DNA of 64,000 nt from Porphyra umbilicalis (taxonomy: Eukaryota > Rhodophyta > Bangiophyceae > Bangiales > Bangiaceae): positions 124,001-188,000 of the forward strand of contig KV918794.1 of the NCBI GenBank assembly GCA_002049455.2. The letters run 5' to 3'. Under the pieces are notes generated by a model. It did no database searches and was not told the origin of the DNA. It saw nothing but the letters and a program-made list of their open reading frames with translations. Shown piece by piece: positions 1 to 10,408 of the stretch. Every line of letters starts with the position of its first letter. Position 1 is the stretch's first letter. The position numbers were made by a program, and so were the translations under genes.

Positions 1-1
1 C

Positions 2-392
2 GTTCATTTCCTTGTGATAGTTGCCCGTACTCTTTTTCCCGACAAACGAGAGGCCAGCACCTTGCAGCAAGCCCGTCTCTCGCGAGCCGACGTGGGCGAT
101 GATGATACGCCCGCCCTTTCCCGACGGCTGGTCCAATGGCGAGCGCAGGTTTCCGTCGTTCCAGCTACGGTAGACCGACATATTTTTGTTGGCCCACGTT
201 TTTTCGGTGTAGAAGATGACCGTGCCGCTCGCCTGGTACTGCCGCAGCGTATCAATGAAGTCCTCCCGCTGGCGGATCACAGATGGCTTGTCCCGTGCCA
301 CATCATAATGGTTGGGCCCCTTTGAGAAGGTGAATCCAATATCCTGCAGGCAACGAAAGAGTGTCGTGCGCGACCACAAATAGGCGCCCTGT
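2..392 (-). pseudogene. Partial DDE transposase, Tc1/mariner-IS630 superfamily, cut by the window edge
   Basis: Reading the minus strand from about 392 down to the window edge gives an uninterrupted frame of about 130 codons. It runs from an HTH-like end (LWSRTTLFRCLQDIGF) to a DDE core. Core features are IFYTEKTW (first catalytic region), the RSWNDG block, SGKGGRIIIAHVG and KKSTGNYHKEMN, in the order expected of eukaryotic Tc1/mariner-type DDE endonucleases. In the usual Y-x-D-E-T-W motif the catalytic Asp is Glu here (Y-T-E-K-T-W), which probably inactivates the enzyme. The rest of the catalytic domain lies beyond position 1, so neither completeness nor the start codon can be judged. The downstream Harbinger-type genes are a different family, so this is a separate fragment. 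Confidence 0.6.
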
Positions 393-1282
393 CCACCGCC
401 ACGCGCCCCCCCCCGGACGGCACCAGCCTCCCCGATGCCGACACCCGCGCTGGCCACCAAGCGACACAGAGTCGGACAAGTCGGGACGTACCCGTGCTCG
501 TGAGAAGCGAGCAGCCGGCGCCTGACCGGGAGCTATGCCGCGACCAACAATGTCGGACCTTGGTGGGGCTGGCGGCGGTGCCGAGAGCGAGTGGAACAAG
601 TCTTCGGTCGGGAGCGTGGCATCATCCAGCACCGGCGGTGCGCCGACACCGCAGCCCCAGGGGCGCCGCGCGAGCGGCGGTCCACGCCGCGGGGGCGGCG
701 CAAGCGCGAAGAAGGTCCCCGGCAACGGCAAGGGAAAGTTGTGGACGGTCGACGAGCAGGTGGCTCTCTGTGAGGCGTTTAAGTTGGTCGCGCAACGGTC
801 GGACATGGGAGCTGACTGGTCGAGGGAATGTCTTTGGGACACCATTCAGGAGGACTTTGTGAAGCACATCCCCAAGAGCCTGAAGCCCAGTGACCTGAAG
901 GGCCGATGGAGCGAGCGCACGGCGGGCTCCAAGCAAACGCAGATTTACCGCAAGATCGCGCCCGACGTGCAGCGCTTCGCACACGTCTTCAACGTGGTAT
1001 CCGACAAGAAGCAGCTCACCGGGGGGCTGACTGAGGAGGACCTCGTGCGCGCCGCCGCGGGCCTCTTCTCCGGCGTGTCGGCGTACCAAGCCGTGCGGCA
1101 GGACGCGTGCTCGTACGACGAGCGCGAGCGGCAGGGAAAGGCGCGCGCGGAGCGGACCGGTCACGTGGTGACGTGCGCGTGCATTCCGATGTGGCGCGTG
1201 CTGAGAGAGATGGACAAGTTCAGCGCGGCGGCGGCCGATGCCGACGCCGTCGCCGACCACTTTCACGGCACTGGTGGTCAGC

Positions 1283-2210
1283 AGGGGCTTTGGAATCAGG
1301 CATTTTTTGTCGCATTAGGATATATTCCACATTGCCTGAGATGCACTCTGGAGAGTGTGGTATTTGACAAAGTCATCGATCCGAAATCAGATCTTGCTGG
1401 GCCGGACGGAGTAAGGATAAATAGTATAATCGGATACTCAATAAGTGCGATTTCGGATATGGTCCGGATAGACAAATTGAATATATTCTCTTGGATGTTG
1501 CATCTGGACAAAAAGAAAATTTATCGATAGGAGATATCTGACCAGGTACAGCCTTACGTCTGCTGGAACAGGCGCTTCTATTCACAAGCTTTTTTTGCAA
1601 TGAACCGCCGTCAAGTACCATTGCGTAGTTGGAATTGATTTGGCTGATGCCACTGTCGTCGTCAGCAGGTATCTTCGGAATTTTCGTGCGCTCACCAGGA
1701 AGCGCCCGTTTGGGTTCTCGTGCAGGCCGTTGACAACACAGTCAACGGGTTCACACACGGGACAGAACCGTTCGGAGATTCTTTGGCAAGATCGCCGCTT
1801 GGCACTGCCAGATGTTGGCGCCTATTGTGCTTCTCACGAACACTGGATCCGCAACATCCGCTTCAGCATCATGAACTACCGTCTGAGCCAATGAAACAGC
1901 GATTTTGCAACGGATGCTGATGCACCAAGGTCCAGATTTTTTGATAAGCACAATAAACCCGGTGGGGAGGCACCCCCTCGCGCCAGCAATGCGGCGCAGA
2001 TTCTGTGAGCCGGATCAAGAAAGGTGCCAATTCGATTCAGATTATACTGTATCCTGTCTTTGGAGAGTCATTAAGGCTCAGTATATCCGGCGGTAGATAA
2101 ACAGAGTACGATATGGACACGCGGCTGCGGCTCAGATTATGTATTATTACGAGTATAATGTGCGGATATGTCTGGCTCTACTTTATCCACCTCAGGCCCT
2201 GGTGGTCAGC
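1283..2210. mobile_element. AT-rich insertion of 928 bp in the Myb-like gene, flanked by a 12-bp direct repeat
   Basis: CTGGTGGTCAGC occurs at 1271-1282 and again at 2199-2210, bracketing DNA much richer in A and T than the coding flanks. The two copies sit in the same codon phase (Gly-Gly-Gln), so precise removal of one copy plus the insert rejoins the protein. That is what a target-site duplication would produce. An intron is the alternative: a pyrimidine-rich CTCAG acceptor at 2195 and a GT at 1274 would also join in frame, but the donor is poor. Inside is a copy of a repeat found again near 8.6 kb. I see no transposase and no clear terminal inverted repeats. Confidence 0.5.
1827..1952 (-). 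repeat. Dispersed repeat, copy 1 (inverted relative to 8564-8690)
   Basis: The reverse complement matches 8564-8690 over about 125 bases at roughly 80% identity by eye, including a 26-base identical core around CATCAGCATCCGTTGCAAAA. It lies inside the AT-rich insertion of the Myb-like gene. Confidence 0.65.
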
Positions 2211-3040
2211 GGAACGTTGAAGGCGGCGATGATGGCAACGGCGGCGGCGACAAGCCCTCACGCAGGAAGCGTCCCGCGCTCCAGCCGCGACCGGGCATGG
2301 GCGTCAAGGCGGCAAAGCGCATGCGCAACAACAAAGAGGACATGCAAGAGAGCGCGGGCGTCGTCGGTGTGGGGCTCGTGCGCTCGAGAAAGACAATGGA
2401 GGCGATGGTTTCGGAGGCTGCCAAGCGGACACAGCTCAAGTCGAAGCGCGCGGCGGCCGCGTTCTTCAACATGGCCGAGAACAAGGGCACGGACGAGGCC
2501 AAGACGTTCTTTGGAGCCATGCGGAACGAAATGTCCAACGTCGGCATGGCGGCGATCAATGCCACGGCGCCGGCGGCCGTGGCCAGCGGTGCGGTCGCGG
2601 TGCGGGGCGCGTCACCTTCGACCAAGTCGGCCACTGCGGCGGGCTCGAGCGCAGCGGCGGCCGCGTCGGCCGCGGCGGCCGCGGGGGGCGGCAAAGAGCC
2701 GGTCGTCGCATTCAGCGACGACAGCAACGCGACCACCAATGTGGTCGAGGCGTCGCGACTGGGCAAGAGGGGCCTTGCAGAGCGCGTGCGCTAGGCGCGA
2801 GGCCGCCATGCGATTGCGGCCAAGTCCAAGGTGGGACAGGCGCGCATCGACAAGAACCAGGCAGCAATTGACCTCACTGGGCCGTGCGTGGCAGCCGGGA
2901 GCAGTGTCACGGCGCCAACCGCGCGTGGCGACATGCGCAGTCGCGGCGCAGGACGTACGGTTTGGACGACGGGCGCTGCGTCTGCGGAGACCGGCGGCGC
3001 TGTGAACAAGGAGGTCACTGATGATGAAGAGGGTGAGTGA

Positions 3041-3608
3041 TGAACTTTGGGGTGCAAAGGTTTTGATCGCTAGAGTGATTGTGAGACGCATAGCGCAGGA
3101 CGTTGCTGTGTGCCGGTGACTCTACTGCGGCGGACGTGCATGTGTGACGGATGGGAGACATTGCAGGTCACGCACATTGTCCTTGTTTGGTGTGGTCGCG
3201 TGCTGTCGCATGCCTGTGCTGGAGCTAGCGCGTCGCAAGCGTTGCTCCTGTTGCTGGCTTTGTAGTATGTTTTCTCGCGTCGCACGCCGTGAGTCGCGAC
3301 GCAGTGCGGTGTTTCTTAGCCGGGCGCGTTCCGCACGTGAGTCATGCACGGGTAAAGTCTGTCTTAGCAACGTCCTATGAGATGGAAAGCCCTTTAGTTG
3401 CGCATTGCAGGTGCAAAACACCTTGCCTGTCATACGCGATGCGAGCGCGCATGCCGCCAGCATCTGCATGAGCTCCGTGTCGTGACTCCGGCATGGGCAC
3501 TTCGATTGGTACACAGAACATGCCATGCGGCTTTGATGAAAGAACAAGTCATTGACAAACAACAGACACAAACATGCACACACACGCACAGGCATATACG
3601 GGCCCTCA
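3041..3608. other. Intergenic spacer between convergent Harbinger-type genes
   Basis: No coherent coding frame. It contains a CA-rich microsatellite-like stretch around 3567-3595 and is less GC-rich than the genes on either side. Nothing else recognised. Confidence 0.5.
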
Positions 3609-5536
3609 TTACTCGCCAGCGCGTGACCGCCGTGCCTGTCGGCGAGCCCACGCAAGTGCAGTGAGATCCTTTCTCAAGTTCATACCGACGACTGGGTCCG
3701 TCGCCTCCACCCAAGTAAGGAGGTCGGAGAAGGAGCCGGTGGGGGGAAGCATGCCCTGGTTGACTTGGAGCGCGGGGTCAGCTGGGACTCCGTCAGCGGC
3801 CCGGCCAACGCGTCTGCGTGATGGCCCAGACGGAGGACCTCGGCCACCAATGTCGCCGGCGCCACCCTCCCCAGCGCCCCCGTGGCCGTCGCCACCATCC
3901 CCGCCGCCCGCGCCGCCACCACCACCATCGCCGCCGCCACCGGCGCCGGCGCCGCCGACCCCATCGCCACCATCGCCAGCAGCACTATCCCCATTTCCAC
4001 CGGCGCCAGCGCCGCCATCCCCATCCCCACCGCCGCGGGCGCGGTCAAGTCTGGCTCCACCATCGCCGCCACCGCCGACGGCTGCGCGGCCACCCCCACC
4101 ACCACCGCCACCGCCGCCACCGTCGCCACCGCCGCCGCCGCCGGCGCCACCGCCGCCGGCGCCACCATCCCCACCATCTTCACCGCCGCCAACGTCACTG
4201 CTGTCGCGGCCTTTGGCGGCACCGGCGCCCGCGCCCTCACCGTCGCACGCACCGCCGCAACCGTGATCACCAATGTCAACATCTGCGCCATGCCGCCGAA
4301 TGTTGTGGACAAATGATGTCCGCTGCGCCTCCACGACCATGTTGTGCATAATGCACACGGCCTTGGCCGCGAGGATGAGGTGAGCCACGTTGTGGTGGCG
4401 CGCGGGGTGGAGAGCCACCTTGAATTGTTGGGACATGGTGCCGTACGGGCGCTCGAACTCCTTGCGAACGCCTTCTTGTACGGCGTTAAACTCAAGCTCC
4501 TCTGGGGTGCTGGGGTCCTGGTGGGGGCGAACTAGGAAGGGGTAAGAGGGATAGATACCGTCGACCAAGTAGTAAAGATACGTGTACCTCCGTCCGTTCA
4601 CTTCAAAAGAAATGTGACGTGGCGGCCACTCGCCGCGCACGACACGAAAAAATAAAGGGCTCTGCTTGAGGACGTTGATGTCGTTGTTGCTTCCTGGCGA
4701 GCCGGCAAAGACGTGCTAAACCCAGAGGTCGTGGTCGCAAACCGTCTCCAGGACAATCGATCGCTTGCCCGACCTGCCCTTGTGCTGTCCCGCCGCCGAC
4801 TTCGGGCAGCCATGCCACTCCCAATGGCTGCATTCCAAGCTGTCGATACAGCGGGCAAGCCCCAGTCCTTGTTGAACGCCAGGATGCGCGTGATGTTCTC
4901 GTCCGTCGGCGCGCGCAGGTAGGTCGACTCGTACTTGTTGACGAAGAACTCGATGAAGTTCTTGACGGCGGAATTGCTGGTCGAATTCGACAACCGGACG
5001 TACTCATCGGGGCGGTCCGCCGCCTCGCCGTTGCTAGGAACGCGCAGCGCGGCGACGAACTTCTGAAGCGGGTGCGCCTGGGTGCGCCCGGTGTCGTTGA
5101 CGCGTTGGCGAAAAAACGGCTCGTCCTTTATGTCTTAGTAGATGAGCATGAAGACAGCACGTGGCATTCGAAACCGGCGCTCAAAGTCCGCCTCGTCGAA
5201 AACGGGCGGCTCGCTGTCCACACCCCAGTAGTCGAGCAAACTGTTGCGCAGCCCGAGGTTGAAGTCGCGCCTCTTGTTGGGCGCGCGCCCACGAACCGAC
5301 CTGCGGTGCCGTCGCCGCCAGCGCTCACAACTGCAGACCCGCCGCGCCAACTGCAGCAGCCGAAGATGGTGGCTCACAGCCATCGCGAGGCCCGAGAAGA
5401 GGTCGTCCTGGTCCACAGCACCGTCCATGTCGTGGCCGTGCTCCTCGTCGTGGAAGTCCATGGTCTGCATCAACGAAGAAATCAGGATTGCAGGGGAATG
5501 CACCGACCAACAATGCCACAGGAACCGCAGAAGCAC
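3609..5536 (-). pseudogene. PIF/Harbinger-type DDE transposase, decayed
   Basis: Minus-strand reading gives the transposase in order. The N-terminal block has FERRFRMPRAVF; then come FFRQRVNDTGR, LQKFVAALRV, DEYVRLS and ESTYLRAPTDENITRI. The nuclease core follows (a SLECSHWEWHGCP-like block, IVLETVCDHDLW, GSPGSNNDINVLKQSPLF, VNGRRYTYLYYLVDGIYP, RKEFERPYG, CIMHNMVVEAQR). A terminal NLRKDLTALAW block closes it. This is the Harbinger/plant-transposon (PF04827-type) architecture. Breaks are an in-frame TAA at 5135-5137, a one-base frameshift near 4851-4858 and an in-frame TAG at 4716-4718, where the family usually has Trp. Between the CIMHN block and the C-terminal block lies an in-frame Gly/Asp/Ala-rich expansion of about 140 residues encoded by 3836-4262. 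The terminal TAA (3609-3611) is followed at once by TGA. It faces the Myb-like gene, as in two-gene Harbinger elements. Confidence 0.8.
3836..4262. repeat. CCG/CCA-rich trinucleotide low-complexity tract
   Basis: Over 400 bases of imperfect CCG, CCA and GCC triplets on the plus strand. Read on the minus strand it gives a Gly/Asp/Ala-rich insertion inside the C-terminal region of the Harbinger-type transposase without breaking that frame. It is open in all plus-strand frames too, so Pro- or His-rich plus-strand products are artefacts. Confidence 0.85.
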
Positions 5537-5699
5537 AATGGCACTGCACTACATGTCAGATACCGCGTCCCACGTCGCAACCACACTCGCTGGCGTGCTC
5601 CTCCGCGCAACACCCGGTACTCCGCACACGCAAGTGCAACTCAATGTCGCAAACGAGTGAAATGGAAACATACAAGTCGGTTGGCAACAAGATCAACCG

Positions 5700-6400
5700 G
5701 GCCCCCGTCCTTGGCGACGTTTTCGGTCGGCGGGAGCGGGGCCGGGCACGGCCGAAGGCGCCGGCGCCGGCAAGGATGCGGGCGCTCGTCGGCGGAGGCG
5801 CCGGCGGGCGACGCGGCGTTGGTCGGCAGCAGCGCCGACGTGCACGGGGGCCTTGCTTGGCGGCGGCGGTTGTTTTGGTCAGCAGCGGCGGCAGAGACGG
5901 TGGCGGGGTCTTGGTTGGCGGCGGGGGGGGCCGCGGTTGGCGGTGGTGCCTACGGGGGCGATCGCGTTGGTCGCCGGCGGCGGCGGGGACGGCGACTTCG
6001 GTAGGTACGTGGCGGGGGCAGGGGTTGTGGCCGGTGGCGGGGACGGTGGCGTGGACGGCGCACAGCCTCGGCGCCGGCGGGGATGCGGGCCTTGGTCGGC
6101 GGCGGCTACGGGGACGGCAGCGTCCGTAGGTGGTAGGGAACGGGACAGAGGCCTTTGTCGGCGGCGGCTACGGGGACCGCAGCGCCGGTCAGTTGCGTCA
6201 CCGGCGGACGCGGGGGCATCAGTCGGCGGCGGCGGCGGCGGGGGCGCTCGATGGCGGTGTCGGCGTTGGTGGCAGCGGCCGCCGTCGGCGGCAGTGGCGG
6301 CGGAGGCGGCCAGTTTCGTCGGCGGTAGCTGGGGCGGAGGAAGCGGGAACGATGAGCGGCGACGGCAGTACCGGTGCTGGAGCCGGGCCGGTGCAGCCGT
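5700..6400. repeat. GGC/GGGGAC-rich degenerate tandem repeat
   Basis: About 700 bases made of recurring GGCGGCGGC, CTACGGGGACGGCAGC and GGTCGGCGG blocks. Units are irregular (roughly 20-60 bases), so this is a decayed minisatellite rather than a clean array. Plus frames are open only because the sequence is GC-saturated. No protein domain is visible. Confidence 0.6.
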
Positions 6401-6413
6401 TGGTCACGGCCAG

Positions 6414-7133
6414 GATCGCAGCAATATGTGTGCCAGTTCATGTCCCGGAATGCCCACCGGAATCGGATTGCAGACTTCGTTTTTTCGATTTGGAAAGCGG
6501 TGGTGGATTGCGAGCGAGAATATGTGACGAGTCCCAGTATGAAATTAAAAGGTCGACGACCGGACGCTGTTGACGATCCGCATCTCGCCGCTACCGCATC
6601 CCCCTCCCCCCATCCCCCGCCCCCCCCCCGTCCTCCATCCACCGCCATCGCTGTCGCTGCCGCCGACGACCACCCCCTCCCCCCCTCCCCGCAGACGACC
6701 GCTGCTCGTGCGAACCGCGCTTTGGGTGTTCTGTGGTGTTTTTGGTAGTGGCGTGTCGAGAGTTTCTTGAAGCCTTCTGGTTGTCTTCTCGCCATTACGC
6801 TCGTGCGCTTTTCCTCTGGCCTGTTTCTGCATCACCCTCTTTCGTAAAGCCTGCGTCACGAAGAGCAACGACGGGATGTGCATGATGACAGCTTTTCCGC
6901 ACTCTAGAAGCCAAGTCTATGGGAAAGAGCACGTAGCAGCGCCCAGAGAGAACACCAAGACACTATATCTTCCATGCGATGATTGATAAACTGCAGAACA
7001 GATGCCAGACCGCACCCGTCCAGTGCCGGGGGGGGGGGGGCGCGAGCGCTTTCCAAGTCTAAACCAACAAAGTCTGCAATCCGATTCCGGTGGGCATTCC
7101 GGGAACTGAACTGGCACACATATTGCTGCGATC
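6414..7133. mobile_element. Fold-back element with inverted arms of about 85 bp
   Basis: 6414-6497 reads GATCGCAGCAATATGTGTGC and onward. The reverse complement of 7047-7133 matches it almost base for base, including GTGCCAGTTCA, CCCGGAATGCCCACCGGAAT and CGGATTGCAGACTT. The core of about 550 bases carries a C-rich run (6600-6700) and a G run at 7030-7040 and has no coding frame. No target-site duplication is obvious. It is best explained as a non-autonomous inverted-repeat element. Confidence 0.65.
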
Positions 7134-7954
7134 TCATATCACACTGGGGCGGAATGGCCAGCGCAGCCCTTCAAGCTCGAATTTGTCTCCGAGCCGACGA
7201 AATCAACCTCTATTGGTCTCTGGCACGCAACAAGCCACTGCGTAACCAGATTGACCGGTTGCCCGGCCCATGTAGCACTGTCTGGCTGCAAGCGCCTCGG
7301 ACGTGTCGTGCGTTTCTAGTCCCATTTCGAAAACCCTGGGAACCGGTGTCGAGATGGGTCAATGGAAGAGTTCCACCGGCCTCAAAGCCCTCTCTGAGTG
7401 TGTAAGATGTCGTGTATCTTGTTGACCGTCCCTTATGAAGAGTGACCTGATCAAACACTGCCATTGGCAGTCACATGATGCATCTCAGATGGAGTTCTTA
7501 GTCAACTCGACTGGCCAATGACAAGCCGAGACCGGTGCAACAATCGATGCAAGAGTTTTCGGCAGTGAGCTGTTGTCCCCACCACGTGTGAGAGAGTCGT
7601 TAGTTCCTTCACCAAGGGTGCAACACTGACTACAGGCCCTTCGATTTTGTGCCTTTTCTGGCCTCGGCCGGGCTTTTATGATCGCGAAATACTGGAAAGG
7701 CGTTTGTCCGCTGTCGCGCCCAGTGGCACGACTGCGGCGTATCGCCCGGAATCGATCATCTCGAGCTTTTTTCGCCGATGGTTCTCGAATTTTCGAGTGG
7801 GTCCGTGCACGTTGATTCGGTATGATTGGAATCTTTTCGACTTGTCACATGCGCGGGTCACTGTTGATGTCGCGCAAGTGCCGAAACTTTTGTGAAACGA
7901 CTGTGCAGTCTTTTTCCCTCTTTGCGATTCGTTTCTTGTCGAGGTGGGGATATT
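7134..7954. other. Non-coding stretch, nothing recognised
   Basis: Moderate GC, no frame with domain-like sequence, no strong repeats seen by eye. Confidence 0.45.
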
Positions 7955-8425
7955 GCTGTTTGCTGAATTGTGGCCGATGCGAACAAGATTAACAACGGCA
8001 GAAGCAGCAGCCTCCGCCGATAAGCACGACAGAAAAATGACGTGCACCAATCAGATTACGTTGTGGTCCAGTTCTGTTCCTGTTCGACGGGGCCAAGATT
8101 CAGAAAACAGCAATAGCAATGAACGTGATCGACCGGCCTCTACGGTGCAATCAATGGCAATCATGGCTACGGATAGTCGTCTTCTACAGGAGACACGAGA
8201 GCGACATGCTTGTCATACGATCGCCATAGAGTATGGACAGCATTGCAGAAAGACTGTTTTGCCATTTGCTGAATTTTGGCCGAGGCGAACAAGGACAACA
8301 ATGGCAGACACAGATCTCGCGGCCAATGGGTGCGACAAAAAAGTGACATGCACCAATCAGATAACATTTTGGGCCCAGACTTGTTCCTGTTCGAGTGCGC
8401 CAAGGTTTTGAAGACAGCAATACCC
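7955..8425 (+). repeat. Two direct copies of a ~165-bp unit, about 300 bp apart
   Basis: Unit 1 (about 7955-8118) and unit 2 (about 8261-8425) share TTTGCTGAATT-TGGCCGA-GCGAACAAG, TG-CACCAATCAGAT, TTGTTCCTGTTCGA-like and ACAGCAATA blocks in the same order, at roughly 70-75% identity. Both fall in one open plus-strand frame (7944-8411), giving repeated FAELWPMRTR / FAEFWPRRTR and MTCTNQIT / VTCTNQIT peptides. This might be a relic of a coding repeat, but no family is recognised. Confidence 0.55.
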
Positions 8426-8563
8426 ACGCCATGAGGGCAGCTCCGATCGATAAATTGTGACATTTGACCCACACCTTGAGTTGCCGAGGCTCTTAAATTC
8501 CTTGCACAACTTTCTGTGGGGGCATTGGCCGAGGCTGTTTCTCACGCTTGGCGGCTACTTTAC

Positions 8564-8690
8564 TGTGCTTCTCACAAAACTTGGACCTCGTTGCATCAGC
8601 ATCCGTTGCAAAATCGCTCTTTCATTAGCTCAGGGGGCCGTTGCAGCTGCTGAAGCGTATAAGTCGGATCCAGTATTTTGTGAGAAGTAC
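8564..8690 (+). repeat. Dispersed repeat, copy 2 (see 1827-1952)
   Basis: Matches the reverse complement of 1827-1952. Both copies translate to a conserved GP-CISIRCKIA-SLAQ peptide in the corresponding frame, so the family may have been coding, although nucleotide conservation alone would also explain it. Confidence 0.65.
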
Positions 8691-9243
8691 TATAATCATT
8701 TCTCACCACCGCCACGAGAAGCTACAGTCAATCTGCGGTTATATGCGCTTCAGTTATCTGACATGTCATGTATGCTGATTTGCTGAGAAATATAGCATGC
8801 AAAAATGCGAGCGCTAACGTTTGCCGAGGTGGACCGATGTCAGGATGTCCATCAGTTCTTCCTCTCGGTAAAGGACCCCCCTAGTTCTGATTAGGCCCCC
8901 TAGTTAGTCCCATCCCACCGAACCCACTCCAAGTGCCTCTGAGGGGGGATTCTCAGGGACACGTGCGCCGTCAGTGCTCTCTCGCAGTCTCATCGGGGAA
9001 CCTTTCCCCGAGGACAATAACTCGCAGGAACCACGTCGGGAAAGGTCCCGCCAACCCCCCTGGGTAATGTCGTCTGCCCACAACATACATGATGCTTCTC
9101 AACCGACAGTGGCCTGCAGCAGATGGGATATCAAGCGATGCGGGAGCCCACGTGTCGCGCTCCCCGGTAGATTCAAAATTGGAATCGTCGACAATATCAG
9201 ATTTGATGGCTGCCTAAGACAACGGCTGTCTAGACACTCGTGC
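8691..9243. other. Non-coding stretch with a short repeated motif
   Basis: No gene recognised. AACCTTTCCCCGAGGACAAT near 9000 recurs with a few changes near 9637 (AACCTTTCCCGGGGCACAAT), bracketing the palindrome at 9244-9470. The pair could be remnants of element ends. Confidence 0.35.
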
Positions 9244-9470
9244 GCGATCGAGCGCAAGCGCGCTCGAAGTGCGCCGAGCGCCACTTCGCGCGACGCGATG
9301 GTCTGTCGCCGATATCGGGTAGGGGGACGGCGCCGGGAGGTCCATTTTTGGCGCTGCCGCGCCAAAAATGGACCTCCCGGCGCCCTCCTGCCATCTCGAC
9401 ATCGGCGACAGACCATCGCGTCGCGCGAAGTGGCGCTCGTCACACTTAGAGCGCGCTTGCGCTCGATCGC
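9244..9470. mobile_element. Near-perfect palindrome of 227 bp (fold-back MITE-like)
   Basis: Starting at 9244, GCGATCGAGCGCAAGCGCGC is mirrored by its exact complement at 9451-9470. The arms stay nearly identical for about 105 bases to a small loop near 9358-9363 between GGTCCATTTTTGGCGC and GCGCCAAAAATGGACC. The few mismatches are near 9270-9280/9440 and 9318-9335. It could extrude a very long hairpin. No target-site duplication is clear. Confidence 0.75.
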
Positions 9471-10408
9471 TAGCTAATGTTGGACACGGGCATGTGATTG
9501 GCCGAAGAGGCTTTCGTAACTTGATCCGCGGTTCGGGCCGGGGAAAGGTCGCGGTCGGGCCAGAAATCTGACACCTGCGCGAGTAAGGTCGTTGGGGCAC
9601 CTGTTAACTAATTTCGCCTAATCCTTCGGGCCCAACCTTTCCCGGGGCACAATAACCTGTACATCTTCTCTCACTTGACTTCAGGGCACTGATATCGTCC
9701 CAAATGCAATTGCACCTCGCATCAGCGGGGAAATCAACCGCCACACACCGGCACATGGTATTGCTGTCTATCCAATTTTTGCCGATTCCGTCGATGTCAA
9801 GAAGATTGATCAACAGTGCAAAACTGCGCCTTAGCCATCCATTCATCCGGATGAAGTTCATCGACCAATGGGCAGTTGTCCCGGACCCTGTCTTGACTAG
9901 GACCACATCGGCCAGAATTGGAAAGAATGACGTGGGAAAGAGTGCTCATCTTCGCGAAAATGTACCACGTACTGAGAACGTGCTGGGGGACGTTGCCAGC
10001 AGTTTTGTAAATTGATCTGAACCGGTCCCAAATGGGTCCCCAGTACGATATTTGCTGTGCTTTGTCGCGCACTGGACCCCTCTTCTGCAGAGTGTTCTCC
10101 GAATTGGGTAAGGTCCGAGATTCGCATTTTTGATCCCCTGTAGGATGTGTCAATGCTCAAAGTCGCGTCCGGGAGCCATGCACGCACCTGGCGCGCACCC
10201 CAGTTGGCATTCGGGAGGCACCTAGAGGCACCCGGAGACCCCCAAAGGCACACTGCAGGACGTCGTATGGGATTTATCCAGGAGTTACGTGGTGCCCTCT
10301 TGCGGCGATTCGTGGCCGCGCGGCAAAGCGACTACGCATCGCACGCGGGACCTCTGTGGTATGGGGCAGCGGTGGCGCCACGTTGTACCTCACGGATAGA
10401 GAACATGG
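9471..10408. other. Non-coding DNA with relics of the TTGCTG... TIR family
   Basis: ACATGGTATTGCTG occurs at 9753 and again at 10403. A downstream block (GTAC-ATATTT..GTGCTTT-TCGCGCACTG) occurs at about 10043-10075 and again at 10480-10513. The two sets look like diverged copies of the same element end with different internal spacing. No protein-coding frame recognised. Confidence 0.4.

Larger units (their letters stand above)
535..3040 (+). pseudogene. Myb/SANT-like protein of a PIF/Harbinger-type transposon, split by an AT-rich insertion
   Basis: The ATG at 535 opens a frame with a Gly/Ser-rich head. A trihelix/SANT-like domain follows at residues ~66-125 (KLWTVDEQVALCEAF, LWDTIQEDF, LKGRWSERT). 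This is the pattern of the Myb-like DNA-binding partner that PIF/Harbinger elements carry beside their transposase. The frame is coherent to about 1282. Coherent sequence resumes at 2201 with NVEGGDDGNGGGDK and RPGMGVKAAKR, a motif usual in the C-terminal half of these proteins. Removing 928 bases between two copies of a 12-base repeat would restore one frame. Later an in-frame TAG (2792-2794) interrupts AERVR/ARGRHAIAAKSK, and the frame then runs to TGA at 3038. The Harbinger transposase lies downstream on the opposite strand, facing it. The ATG at 2168 lies inside the insertion and is unlikely to be a real start. Confidence 0.6.

Noticed and set aside
4200-4350. Pro- and His-rich plus-strand proteins across 3.57-4.35 kb
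   Set aside because: Shadows of the triplet tract inside the minus-strand Harbinger transposase.
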